This document shows positions 25,956 through 35,241 of a stretch of DNA of 64,000 bases, in pieces; the stretch's first letter is position 1; each line of letters begins with the position of its first letter. Source of the stretch: Bacteroidota bacterium (lineage in GTDB: Bacteria; Bacteroidota; Bacteroidia; Bacteroidales; Paludibacteraceae); the NCBI GenBank assembly GCA_023391625.1, contig JAEWAN010000034.1, positions 806,001-870,000 of the forward strand, in the 5' to 3' direction. The notes beneath the pieces were generated by a model. It ran no database searches and was not told the DNA's origin. It worked only from the letters and a program-made list of their open reading frames with translations. A program made the position numbers and the translations under genes.

Positions 25956-27094
25956 AATTGTTCAATCATCTTCCCTAAAATATATTCGGCAGCATGCCCG
26001 TCGCCAAAAACCGGTAAAAACCGAATGTCACGGTGGGTCAATAAATTATAACCATCTATTATCTTCATTTTATCCGCATCGGCCACAATTCCGGCCTGAT
26101 GTTCCACAATTTCCGTCCATTCCGTTTCCGGACGTAGTATAACACAAGGTTTCCTAAAGAAATAAGCTTCTTTCTGTACCCCCCCGGAATCAGTCATCAC
26201 GATTCGGGCATTTTTTTCCAACACAATCATTTCAAAAAATGAAGCCGGAGGTATAAACCGTATTTTGTCACATTGTTCCAGACTGTTTTTTAAACCGGTA
26301 TTTACCTCTGATTGCAGTATTTTCCGGGTACGGGGATGTATCGGTATCACTACCTGTCGGTTATCCTGCTCTGCAATATGCAGTAAAGCTTCAAAAATCG
26401 CAGCCAGGCGTTCCGGATTGTCCGTATTATTATCCCGATGAACCGTCGCCAAAATATACTGCCCCTCAAACAAGCCTAATCGTTTCAAAATATCTGTTTT
26501 TTCATCAGCAACAGAAGCATAATACAAAGAGTTATCATACATAATATCACCCGAGTGATAAACAAACCTCTTTTTCCCATTGGCAAAGACAGCCGGAGAA
26601 GACAAGAAACCCTCCTTCTCCAAGTTATGCATAGCCGTTTCCGTAGGAGCAAACAGTAAAGTAGATAAATCATCGCAAACAATACGGTTTATTTCCTCCG
26701 GCATTGCCATGTTGTAAGAACGCAATCCGGCTTCTATGTGCACTATGGGGACATGAAGCTTTGAAGCTGCAATAGCGCCCGCCAAGGTGGAATTCGTATC
26801 TCCGAAAAGTACCACTGCATGAAAGGTTTCCTGGAGTAATACCTGTTCTATGCCTGTTATCATACGGGCAGTCTGTGCTCCGTGACTACCGGAACCTATA
26901 TTTAAATTAAAATGAGGAGCGGGAATATCCATTTCCTGGAAAAACACCTCTGACATATTCTCGTCATAATGTTGCCCTGTATGCAGTATTTTTTCTTCTA
27001 TTTGACCCTGAAATTTATTTCTCACCGCCCGCGACAAAGCTGCTGCTTTTATTATTTGCGGTCTTGCTCCTATTACAGTAAGTATCTTCATCAT
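25952..27094 (-). CDS. wbpI: Non-hydrolysing UDP-sugar 2-epimerase (WbpI/WlbD-like)
   Basis: A 380-residue GT-B-fold epimerase. The N-terminus ILTVIGARPQIIKAAAL has GARPQ where UDP-GlcNAc 2-epimerases (WecB) usually have GTRPE, and the LNIGSGSHG, FGDTNSTLAG and HIEAGLRSYNMAMPEEINR segments fit the WbpI group, which epimerises UDP-GlcNAc3NAc uronic acid to the mannuronic form. D99, E121 and E133/E134 fall at catalytic positions. The WbpE-D-B set that would supply its substrate is at 8701-11473. A plain UDP-GlcNAc epimerase remains possible. ATGA overlaps join it to both neighbours. Confidence 0.82.
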   Translation of the reverse strand: MMKILTVIGARPQIIKAAALSRAVRNKFQGQIEEKILHTGQHYDENMSEVFFQEMDIPAPHFNLNIGSGSHGAQTARMITGIEQVLLQETFHAVVLFGDTNSTLAGAIAASKLHVPIVHIEAGLRSYNMAMPEEINRIVCDDLSTLLFAPTETAMHNLEKEGFLSSPAVFANGKKRFVYHSGDIMYDNSLYYASVADEKTDILKRLGLFEGQYILATVHRDNNTDNPERLAAIFEALLHIAEQDNRQVVIPIHPRTRKILQSEVNTGLKNSLEQCDKIRFIPPASFFEMIVLEKNARIVMTDSGGVQKEAYFFRKPCVILRPETEWTEIVEHQAGIVADADKMKIIDGYNLLTHRDIRFLPVFGDGHAAEYILGKMIEQL

Positions 27095-28182
27095 CTAAAA
27101 ATATATTGATAATCTGGATTATTTTTCATTATAGTCCTGCTATCCGGATAATTTTCAATGAACCAAGTCATAAAAGCTGTTAAATCTATTTTATCCGATA
27201 ACATAACGTGTCTTCTTTTTTGAAATTCTTCTTTTAAATCATCTTGCTTCAATAAAAAATCTATCGTTTCATATAATTTTTCCGGCTGGGAAGTAGCAAT
27301 ACCGAATGTCAACCTATACTTATGCTCCAATTCTTCCAACACTCCTATTTTTCCGGCAAAATCATTAAAACGCACCGAAGGAGTACCCAACATGGCAGCT
27401 TCCACTGCCATACTCTGGCTGTCACCGATATATAGTTTGGCAAAAGCCATAATATGGTGAATATCCAACGGATTAATCTGCAACCTGTACTTTTCAAACT
27501 GCGGTTCCAAATCCCGTTCTGAAGTAATATAAATATCACCGTAAGGTTCTAACTGGTCTATCAGCTTCTGAGCTATATCCGTACTAATACCATGTGCTCC
27601 GGAGTCGTGGTGAGCATTCAGTTTGGCAAAACGCAAAAGGAAATAAGGCCTTTCTGAAGAAATATATTTATCCACAATTTTACGGTCGGGCACAAAACGA
27701 TTCGGATGCAAATAGGCCATTTTTTGATAAGAATCATATTTTATAGCCTTCTTATCCCATTTTCCACTATTACAAAAAACAGGATTCAGTATAGCGGCAG
27801 CTCCCGGATATGCCAAACGGGCATATAACGGAACGACCGAAGCATCATCCTCATTCACCGCAATCAATGGAGTTTTTGTTAAGCGTACCAATAAATCAAT
27901 ATAAGTACCCACCAATACATCCGGTTTATTTTTCCTCAAATACCTAAACATATTCACATCCATCTTCAGCAAAGACACCATCAATCCTAAACGTGAAGAG
28001 CGCGAACGTTCTTTTTTACGTATAACAGAGTATGAAAAACCGGAATTTATCAACAAAGACTCTAATATATCTTTTTGCTTTATAACAAAGTGCACATCAT
28101 GACCTTTCTCCTCCAGACAAACCGCTGTGTTCTTAAAAACATGGAACTGAGCCGGATGTCCCAAAAAGAATAATATTTTCAT
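27091..28182 (-). CDS. DUF354 family GT-B-like protein
   Basis: A 363-residue cytoplasmic protein of the DUF354 family. MKILFFLGHPAQFHVFKNTA is the characteristic opening, and a C-terminal SMAVEAAMLGTPSVRFNDFAG resembles the nucleotide-sugar-binding motif of GT-B glycosyltransferases and UDP-GlcNAc 2-epimerases. DUF354 genes often accompany 2-epimerase genes in archaeal and bacterial glycan loci; here the two overlap by 4 nt (ATGA). The function is not established. In-frame ATGs at 28197 and 28221 exist upstream; 28182 is chosen because the family begins there. Confidence 0.75.
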   Translation of the reverse strand: MKILFFLGHPAQFHVFKNTAVCLEEKGHDVHFVIKQKDILESLLINSGFSYSVIRKKERSRSSRLGLMVSLLKMDVNMFRYLRKNKPDVLVGTYIDLLVRLTKTPLIAVNEDDASVVPLYARLAYPGAAAILNPVFCNSGKWDKKAIKYDSYQKMAYLHPNRFVPDRKIVDKYISSERPYFLLRFAKLNAHHDSGAHGISTDIAQKLIDQLEPYGDIYITSERDLEPQFEKYRLQINPLDIHHIMAFAKLYIGDSQSMAVEAAMLGTPSVRFNDFAGKIGVLEELEHKYRLTFGIATSQPEKLYETIDFLLKQDDLKEEFQKRRHVMLSDKIDLTAFMTWFIENYPDSRTIMKNNPDYQYIFR

Positions 28183-28236
28183 TTTTTTTTCACTCATTGA
28201 TGCACTCTTATAAATTTTCATCTCTTATAATATAAA

Positions 28237-29259
28237 TCAGACCTTCGGTTTTACAGCCAATGTCTCCACCCATAAACGCCCCAGTTTATACAAAACCGGC
28301 CTACAGATATATAAAAACCGCCCATACTCCACAAGCCGTCCTCCAAATTTACTCTTAAATTCCCGGACACCATAATAACGCTCAGGAGTACCGGCTCCCA
28401 TAAAATCAAACATAGCTATATTATGCCGTATTGAGTATTCCAACCCAGCCCAGGTAGCCATTACAGAGGAATATAACTTAGGGAAAACCTCATCACTTCC
28501 ACATACAAACAACTCATACAAACACTGATTTGCCTGTTCAAAACAAGCCATTCCTCCGATAACCGTACCCTCACTGTTTTTCACAACCAATAATTTACCT
28601 TGCGGGTACGCAACCAGTTTTTCAATATACTCCACAGGAAAAAGCGGACGCTTTACCCTGGTTTTATACAAACGCTGAAGAATTGTATAGAAAGCCGCAA
28701 TATCATTTTCATTTCTCGTTTCTTCCCACTTAACTCCGGCACGTCCAGCCACTTTAATCTGTCTTTGCTTACTCTTACTTAAACGGGAAAACACCTGCTC
28801 CGGTTCAGTAAGGTCCACCAGAAAATTCAGTTGCCGATGATACACAAAACCAGCATTCCGGAAATTCTCCTGATAAACTGAATAATCAATATGATTTCTC
28901 ATTTCAATATAGATCACCCCTTTCTTAGATAAATCCTGACTTACCGATTTCAAAAACAGATGAATCATATCCTTCGGCATATCCTCACTCAACAACACAC
29001 CTCCCGGGCTTATAGCACGCCGACTAAAAAAACGTTTAACCCGGTTTCCATCTGCAATGATATAGCCCCAGACAAGCGCCTTCAACTTTGCCTTTTCCGA
29101 TACGGCATAGATAAAAGGAGTTATAAAAGACAAGGAAACATAAAAATCATAACAGGGTTTGGTTTGAAAAAACGAAACCTCTTGCGACTGTTTTGCCAAC
29201 TCATCCCAATCAGAAACATTGATCTGTGAAATATCCGTATGTATTTTTATTGTTTCCAA
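28237..29259 (-). CDS. FemAB/BioF2-like acyltransferase
   Basis: A 340-residue protein built from GNAT-like halves as in FemABX peptidyltransferases and the FemAB-like proteins of exopolysaccharide loci. Visible features are DWDELAKQSQEVSFFQT at the N-terminus, KSKQRQIKVAGRAGV around residue 160, and GGMACFEQANQCLYELFVCG with DFMGAGTPERYYGVREFKSKFGG, which is close to the FemAB consensus. In such loci these proteins are thought to add an amino acid or acyl group to a sugar. The donor is unknown. It is 1 nt from the GT4 gene upstream. Confidence 0.75.
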   Translation of the reverse strand: METIKIHTDISQINVSDWDELAKQSQEVSFFQTKPCYDFYVSLSFITPFIYAVSEKAKLKALVWGYIIADGNRVKRFFSRRAISPGGVLLSEDMPKDMIHLFLKSVSQDLSKKGVIYIEMRNHIDYSVYQENFRNAGFVYHRQLNFLVDLTEPEQVFSRLSKSKQRQIKVAGRAGVKWEETRNENDIAAFYTILQRLYKTRVKRPLFPVEYIEKLVAYPQGKLLVVKNSEGTVIGGMACFEQANQCLYELFVCGSDEVFPKLYSSVMATWAGLEYSIRHNIAMFDFMGAGTPERYYGVREFKSKFGGRLVEYGRFLYICRPVLYKLGRLWVETLAVKPKV

Positions 29260-29260
29260 A

Positions 29261-30187
29261 TTATTTTTTTACCACACTTTTATAAATATCATCTATTTTC
29301 CGGGCTACCGTATCCAAATCCAGTTCCAAAGAACGAATCCGGTCCCTTCCGTTTGTTTTTCCTTTGAAATCAATCGCTTTTTTCAAAGCTTCCGAAATTA
29401 CCTGAACTTCATAATTTGTAAGAAAACATCCCTCTGTATGTTCAATAAGGGTTTTCACATCTCCCACATCTACAGATACAACCGGACAACCACAAGCCAA
29501 AGCTTCTTTTATAAACTGCGGAGAACCTTCCGTAAAACTCGTCATTAAAACTGCATTCACTGCATTCATCAACCAAACGACTTCTTCACGGGAATAACCT
29601 TTCAGTTCCACCAACTCCACACCATCCAAAGTCTCTACCGCTTTTTTTGCCAAAAGAGGATTTTTTACCTCATTCCAGAAGGAACCGGAGAATAAAACAA
29701 ATTGTCCATCCTTAACTAATCCCAGCTTTAACCTTGCCTCCTTCCGGCTCATAGGGAAAAAACTATCAGTATCCACCCCACAAGGTATTAAAGCATAGTT
29801 TTCCACAGGCTTCACCTTATCTATATTCTTTTGTGAAACAAAGATATTAAATGCAGATAATCCGACACTAATCCGGGAAAAACAAAAAGCTTTTCTATCA
29901 TTAATATCACTGCCGTGATAAGTTGTTACCACAGGAATCTGCCTTTGTAAATTAGCCAGCAGACCAGACAAGCCATAATGTGCATGAATAACATCCGGAC
30001 GATATTCTTTTATTTTCCGTAACAACGCATTCCGGCTGGCAATATACCCCATTATTCCCTTTTTCCTGACCAAAAAATAGTCCGTAACAATTCCCCTGCT
30101 TTGTAAAGACTTTACTTGTTCCCGGATAAATACAGCAACATGGTCTTCATCATTTTCTTTATAACGGCACACAATCAATACTCTCAT
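29261..30187 (-). CDS. GT4 family glycosyltransferase
   Basis: A 308-residue GT-B transferase. The acceptor half has HAHYGLSGLLAN and TYHGSDIND, and the donor half has FSGSFWNEVKNPLLAKKAVETL and SFTEGSPQFIKEALACGCPVVSVDVGD, the EX7E motif of family 4, where the two glutamates contact the nucleotide sugar. It is short for the family. An ATGA overlap joins it to the other GT4 gene upstream. Confidence 0.87.
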   Translation of the reverse strand: MRVLIVCRYKENDEDHVAVFIREQVKSLQSRGIVTDYFLVRKKGIMGYIASRNALLRKIKEYRPDVIHAHYGLSGLLANLQRQIPVVTTYHGSDINDRKAFCFSRISVGLSAFNIFVSQKNIDKVKPVENYALIPCGVDTDSFFPMSRKEARLKLGLVKDGQFVLFSGSFWNEVKNPLLAKKAVETLDGVELVELKGYSREEVVWLMNAVNAVLMTSFTEGSPQFIKEALACGCPVVSVDVGDVKTLIEHTEGCFLTNYEVQVISEALKKAIDFKGKTNGRDRIRSLELDLDTVARKIDDIYKSVVKK

Positions 30188-31299
30188 CGGGATATATATT
30201 TTTGATAAACACGGATATATTCTGTTGCCGTATTTTTAATATTATATTTTTCTTCAAACTCATTCATATTATTCCGACGCATTTTCCCTAACTCAGTTTC
30301 CGTCATCAATAAAAAAGTTTCAATTCCGTCAAGATAATCGCCAACCTCTAATGAATTTACCAGAATACCGTTTTCTCCGGATTTTACAATATCCTGAACT
30401 CCACCTACGTTTGTACTTATCACAGGCAACCCTACACTCATCGCCTCAATCATAGAAATAGGCAGCCCTTCATACACCGAACTCATACAAAAGAAATCAC
30501 TGCAGAATAAATAATCAGCCACATTTTTCTTAGGACCTAAAAAGAACGTATTATCAGGTTTCACATGATTATATTTTTCCTGTAATCCCGAACCGGAATC
30601 ACTGCCCAATATCAGTAACACAACATTCTTACCCTGCTTTTCAAGCTCCGAAAAAACATTCAGCAATAACAAATAATTTTTTTGTTCCGTAATTCTTCCT
30701 ACCGCAATAAATATTTTTGTTTCCGCATTCTTTTTATATACAGCAATTTCCGCTACCACTCTTTCAAAATCTTGTGTCTTTTCCAAAGGTTTACGACCAT
30801 TTATTACCATCGGGACATCACGTAGCTGATATAAAGTCTGGAAACTTTTTCTTATTTGATCCGAGATAGTTATTGGAACCAAACGACCTCTCTTCATGAA
30901 AAAACGACGGATATTCCGGATTAGCTTACGGGATTCCTCCTGCTGAGGATTATTATGAATAGTATAAAAAAACTTTACCTTCTTCAGAAAACACAGAGAA
31001 AAAATCATATATAAGAATACCGAAGGCAAATGACAATTTACAACCTTGGGCTGTTCCTGTCCTAAAAATTTATAGATACAGTATGATAATGATAAATCCA
31101 GACCTTTTTTCTTTGAGAAAGTTTTCAGAGCAACTCCCGCTTCACTTAACTCGGGATATAAATCCAAATTCACATCACGAAAAGAAACGATTGTCACGTT
31201 ATGTCCAAGCCGCACTTGTTCTTCCGACAAATCAACCACCAGACGTTCCGCACCACCATTTCCTAAATTGGATATTATATGTACAATTTTCATTCTCAA
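30184..31299 (-). CDS. GT4 family glycosyltransferase
   Basis: A 371-residue GT-B retaining transferase. ISNLGNGGAERLVVDLSEEQ opens the acceptor domain as in many capsule and O-antigen enzymes, VGRITEQKNYLLLLNVFSEL marks the donor domain, and SSVYEGLPISMIEAMSVGLPVISTNVGG holds the EX7E motif. An ATG two codons in (MKIVHII) may be the true start. It lies 11 nt after the membrane protein gene and overlaps the next GT4 gene through ATGA. The sugar is unknown. Confidence 0.88.
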   Translation of the reverse strand: MRMKIVHIISNLGNGGAERLVVDLSEEQVRLGHNVTIVSFRDVNLDLYPELSEAGVALKTFSKKKGLDLSLSYCIYKFLGQEQPKVVNCHLPSVFLYMIFSLCFLKKVKFFYTIHNNPQQEESRKLIRNIRRFFMKRGRLVPITISDQIRKSFQTLYQLRDVPMVINGRKPLEKTQDFERVVAEIAVYKKNAETKIFIAVGRITEQKNYLLLLNVFSELEKQGKNVVLLILGSDSGSGLQEKYNHVKPDNTFFLGPKKNVADYLFCSDFFCMSSVYEGLPISMIEAMSVGLPVISTNVGGVQDIVKSGENGILVNSLEVGDYLDGIETFLLMTETELGKMRRNNMNEFEEKYNIKNTATEYIRVYQKYISR

Positions 31300-31310
31300 A
31301 ACAAATCTAA

Positions 31311-32723
31311 TTAAACCAGCCCTCTACCCGACAATTTAAACCAACTCCAGGCGCAAATCGCAACGAATATAAACGCAAGATATATCATATAATACTTCTT
31401 CGTCTTATTCGTGACCACACTTATACCATAGGCGGCAATCATCAGTTCAAACGGCAATACCGGCTGATGAAAACGCTCGGACTGAGCAAAGGCACTCATG
31501 GCAATGATTAACAAATATGCCACAACAAATGAACCTACCAGAGCATATTCGCGCCACTTTTTATTCCGCACCACATAAAATATAGCGACCAGAATAAAAA
31601 AAGCCATAATATTTTTCACATAATTCCCTCCGTGAATCAACTGTTGGTTTTGCTGAATAGGAATATCAACCATTGTAGGAAAAGGAATTGTAAAAATCAT
31701 GGGAGCAAAAACTACTCCGGACATATATTTGGCATAGGAATTTCCTCCTTTGCGCTGGGAACGCCACTCCATAGATTCCGCCTGATTAGTCTGCCTGCCT
31801 TCCCAGGTAGTTTCTATTTCAGTTGCAATACGCCCTCCTAAGAAATATAAAACAGCAAGCGACACCCAGGCAACCAGAATCATTCTTTTCCAACCCTTCA
31901 ATGTCCTGCCCGGTACAAAGACCAAAGCTGTAATAAAGGAGAACAAGGCTGCAGCTCCCAATACCGTACGAAAAAGGAATAAACTTGATGCCAACAGAAC
32001 CGGCACGAGTAAGTTTATAAAAGTGAATTTAATACCCCTGATAGCATAATCAGCACGTTCTACAAACGCAACCGTAAGAAAAACCATTTCCGTTTCCTTT
32101 AAATGCAAGCCGCAATAATAAATCAGGTTAGGCATCAACATACAAAATATGGCAGCCATACGGGCTGTAGGCTTTCCGAAATTACGTTCCGCCAATCTAT
32201 AAATCAACACACAGGTAAAAGCACTGATCAGTGCTTTTAGCAATCTCACAATAATAAGATTCTGCCCAAATATCGTATATATAATTCCCAGATAAAAAAT
32301 ATAACCGGAATCGGAATATGCACTTTCAAAGTAATTGAAAAAAGGGGCAAGGGTTCCCTGTTCCTTTATCAGATAAGCAACCCAGTTTCCCATATCATTA
32401 TAACTCAATGAGTCCGCAGCACTAAACTCAAAAGGCTGTCCTGTCATTGCATTATAAAAGAAATAAGAAAAAATTACCCAAACCACACGAATAACAAGAG
32501 CTACTCCAAATAACCTTTTTACAAAAGCCTTTTCTGAAAGCACCTGCCATTTTTTTGTCAGTTCGTTGGAAAAATAAAAGAAACTTATTACCTCTATCAG
32601 ACCAAAAACAATCCAATACCACTTCATGGAATAGGTATAAAACATCACTGTAATAAGAATCAATATTCCCAGATACAGGGATATGGCTTTAGAGGTAAAA
32701 TATTTTGGAAAGTAATTCAACAC
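31311..32723 (-). CDS. Polytopic GT-C-like membrane protein
   Basis: A 470-residue integral membrane protein with about 10-12 hydrophobic segments. The first large periplasmic loop contains an acidic pair region (AADSLSYNDMGN near residue 105), where GT-C transferases of the GT39/ArnT type place their catalytic acidic residues, and YLGIIYTIFGQNLIIVRLLKALI is typical of that fold. It would use a polyprenyl-phosphate sugar donor on the outer face of the membrane. A role as polymerase (Wzy) cannot be excluded, but the GT-C layout fits better. Confidence 0.62.
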   Translation of the reverse strand: MLNYFPKYFTSKAISLYLGILILITVMFYTYSMKWYWIVFGLIEVISFFYFSNELTKKWQVLSEKAFVKRLFGVALVIRVVWVIFSYFFYNAMTGQPFEFSAADSLSYNDMGNWVAYLIKEQGTLAPFFNYFESAYSDSGYIFYLGIIYTIFGQNLIIVRLLKALISAFTCVLIYRLAERNFGKPTARMAAIFCMLMPNLIYYCGLHLKETEMVFLTVAFVERADYAIRGIKFTFINLLVPVLLASSLFLFRTVLGAAALFSFITALVFVPGRTLKGWKRMILVAWVSLAVLYFLGGRIATEIETTWEGRQTNQAESMEWRSQRKGGNSYAKYMSGVVFAPMIFTIPFPTMVDIPIQQNQQLIHGGNYVKNIMAFFILVAIFYVVRNKKWREYALVGSFVVAYLLIIAMSAFAQSERFHQPVLPFELMIAAYGISVVTNKTKKYYMIYLAFIFVAICAWSWFKLSGRGLV

Positions 32724-32758
32724 ATTAAAAAATCTATATTTATAAACAAAGCGATGGG

Positions 32759-33307
32759 TTATTCTACAAAAATCTGCCCGTATTTTTCACAGGCTTCCCT
32801 CAGGACATTTATTTGTTCTGCTGAGAAATTTTCATTTCTGAGTGTATAATCGTCAGAAAAAGAATTCTCAACCCTCTTTTTTTCTTTTTCTTTATCTATG
32901 TAATCTGCCAGTGAACTCACAATCCGAACCGGAACTCCTGCGGCTACCGAACCCGACGGGATATCTTTATTTACCACAGTTCCGGCACCGATAACCACAT
33001 CATCGCCAATCGTCACCCCCGGCAAAACAACCGTACCGGCTCCAATAAACACACGATTGCCGATAGTTACATTAGCCACTTTTGTAAACCCCATGAATAA
33101 CTTAGTACTTGCATCATGGGCGATAATATGAACCCTCGGAGCCAGAATCACATCACTTCCTATTCTTATATGCCAGCAATGACTCGGATCAATAATACAT
33201 CCTCCCATTATCGTAACATTATCCCCTATTACAAGCCCCCTTTTTTTCAATCTATCCAGGGATTGTTCCCCTCTTATTTTTTTCAGGATATTTCTGATAA
33301 TATTCAT
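32759..33307 (-). CDS. Hexapeptide-repeat acyltransferase
   Basis: A 182-residue left-handed beta-helix acyltransferase with repeats from about residue 27 to 130 (LVIGDNVTIMGGCII, VTIGNRVFIGAGTVVLPGVTIGDDVVIGAGTVV) and the closing SGSVAAGVPVRIV. It probably O-acetylates a sugar of the glycan. The C-terminal 45 residues are charged and helical. The start overlaps the stop of the GT2 gene upstream by an ATGA junction. Confidence 0.85.
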   Translation of the reverse strand: MNIIRNILKKIRGEQSLDRLKKRGLVIGDNVTIMGGCIIDPSHCWHIRIGSDVILAPRVHIIAHDASTKLFMGFTKVANVTIGNRVFIGAGTVVLPGVTIGDDVVIGAGTVVNKDIPSGSVAAGVPVRIVSSLADYIDKEKEKKRVENSFSDDYTLRNENFSAEQINVLREACEKYGQIFVE

Positions 33308-34254
33308 TTTATAATTGATTTTTTTAAATAAGAACCCAGTTTCAATACACTATACCAACCTTTTACAACCAACACAGGAAAATGATAAAGGTTATAATAG
33401 TACCTGCTCACATGACGAAAATCAACTTCATCAATCACTTTTTTTACTTCCTTGGGATAAGCGTTATTAAAACGGTAACGGGAAAGAGTCATCACACGCA
33501 ACCTATCCAAAAGAATTTTAAGGTCTTTATTTTTTCGTTCCTCTTCCTGTAAATATTCCAAATTAAATGTCATAAAAACTTCCGGCTGAAAAATTTTATC
33601 TTTTGCCACTCCCCTGTTATATACATCAACATCCTGATTATAATTAGACAATGGTTTATTTATAAAAACGACCGGATATTTCAATGCTATTCTTACCCAT
33701 AAATCCAAATCCTCTCCCAATTTCAACACCGGATTAAAACCTCCCTGTTCCAGGAAACACTCTTTCGGAACAACCACCGCCCCTGTCCACAAAGGCATAC
33801 ACAATGTTTCCGCATACACTTGATAATAATTGATCTCACCTGATTTAAAACCAGGCTTAAGTCCTATCGGAGCGATTCGCTTATTTTCATTCTTGACCAG
33901 ATAATAAGAACTTCCATAAATACCACCTTCGGGATATTCTTTTACTAACAGGCTCATTTCTTCCAGATACGTAGGTTCCCACCAATCATCAGCATCCAAA
34001 AATGCTATATAAGGATATTTACTACTCTGAACACCGATATTCCTGGCCGATGAAACACCGGCATTAGCCTGATTAATCAACCGATAATCCGTATTTTTCA
34101 GATCTATCCGCTCCAATACTTCTTTAAAATTATCTTTTGAGCCATCATTCACAATAATCAGCTCATACTCCGTAAATGTTTGAGAAAGTACGGAAAGTAC
34201 CGCTTTTTCAACGTAACAGGCTTTATTATATAATGGAATAACAACAGAAAACAT
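33304..34254 (-). CDS. GT2 family glycosyltransferase
   Basis: A 316-residue GT-A transferase: FSVVIPLYNKACYVEKAVLSVLSQTF and VNDGSKDN form the nucleotide-binding half, AFLDADDWWEP holds the DxD motif near residue 95, and KLGEDLDLWVRIA carries the catalytic ED pair. All family residues are present. It is joined to the acyltransferase gene by a 4-nt overlap. The donor sugar cannot be told. Confidence 0.9.
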   Translation of the reverse strand: MFSVVIPLYNKACYVEKAVLSVLSQTFTEYELIIVNDGSKDNFKEVLERIDLKNTDYRLINQANAGVSSARNIGVQSSKYPYIAFLDADDWWEPTYLEEMSLLVKEYPEGGIYGSSYYLVKNENKRIAPIGLKPGFKSGEINYYQVYAETLCMPLWTGAVVVPKECFLEQGGFNPVLKLGEDLDLWVRIALKYPVVFINKPLSNYNQDVDVYNRGVAKDKIFQPEVFMTFNLEYLQEEERKNKDLKILLDRLRVMTLSRYRFNNAYPKEVKKVIDEVDFRHVSRYYYNLYHFPVLVVKGWYSVLKLGSYLKKSIIK

Positions 34255-34276
34255 CTTAAAACAATTAACTCTAAAA

Positions 34277-35212
34277 CTATACTACGGGCAAAAAACCTTG
34301 CCTGTTTATCAAAAATCCCTTATCCAAATCATATCCATCAGCTATTTTATTGCAACCTTTATCCCAAAAATGATCTGTCCTAAATATATTTTTCTTGAAT
34401 ATCATAAAATGCAGGTAGATATACTCCCGCTTATTCTTTGCATTCCACATCTTTCCGTCTTTATAAATCCAGGAGTCGGAATCATGTTTAAATATCAAAC
34501 CATCATTATACAATATAGGAGTGGTATATTGTTCTTTAAAAAAAAGTTTTCTCTTTTTTATAAAAAAACATGCATTCAATACCGGCAATAATTTATTATA
34601 AATAACCCAGGCATCACGCCAGTTAAAAATCTTCCGGATTATTCTTGCATAAAACTTTTGAATGTACCAGGACTGAGGATACAATAACCGGGCATAATCA
34701 ACCTCATCCAATGCCCATAACCTGTCACTCAACAGTTTTTCCTGCCAGTCTTTTATTCTAAAAGCCAAATCCACATACTTACGTTCGTTCCGGATAATAG
34801 TTAAATGTCCGGAAAGCCTGTCCGCCTGTGTTGAAAACACATCATACTTGCCCAACAATTCATCTGGATAAAAAGACTTTATATCTCCCCAAATAACATC
34901 CACATCTCCCCAACCCCAGAAATCATATCCTTCGATCAACTCTTGATGTATATATCCGTAAAAAGGTCTGAGCCCACACAGCTTATAAGGATTTTCCGGA
35001 CGAAAATCAATTTCCAGCTTATTACTTACATTCTCACAATAATCCTGAAAAGACATTTCATAAAAATGCAGGTTTTCACCGACATCCCGAGGAACCGGAC
35101 AATCGGTAAAAAAGAACCAATCAACATCTTTATTCCTGCCACAGGAAAACAGATACAGATTAATCCATTCCGGCCATTTTCCAAAGTAAGGTATCAGGAT
35201 TGCTATTTTCAT
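34277..35212 (-). CDS. Putative glycosyltransferase of an uncharacterised family (DUF6625-like)
   Basis: A 311-residue soluble protein starting MKIAILIPYFGKWPEWINLYLFSC, with FYGYIHQELIEGYDFWGWGDVDVIWGDI near residues 84-110, where GDVDVIWGD looks like a DxD-type metal site, and DRLSGHLTIIRN after it. This pattern recurs in proteins of bacterial polysaccharide loci (DUF6625 in my recollection) that lack biochemical characterisation. Its position between two GT2 genes in the same operon supports a transferase role, which is inference. Confidence 0.6.
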   Translation of the reverse strand: MKIAILIPYFGKWPEWINLYLFSCGRNKDVDWFFFTDCPVPRDVGENLHFYEMSFQDYCENVSNKLEIDFRPENPYKLCGLRPFYGYIHQELIEGYDFWGWGDVDVIWGDIKSFYPDELLGKYDVFSTQADRLSGHLTIIRNERKYVDLAFRIKDWQEKLLSDRLWALDEVDYARLLYPQSWYIQKFYARIIRKIFNWRDAWVIYNKLLPVLNACFFIKKRKLFFKEQYTTPILYNDGLIFKHDSDSWIYKDGKMWNAKNKREYIYLHFMIFKKNIFRTDHFWDKGCNKIADGYDLDKGFLINRQGFLPVV

Positions 35213-35241
35213 AAATAAATTCCAATGACGTCAGCACGTCT

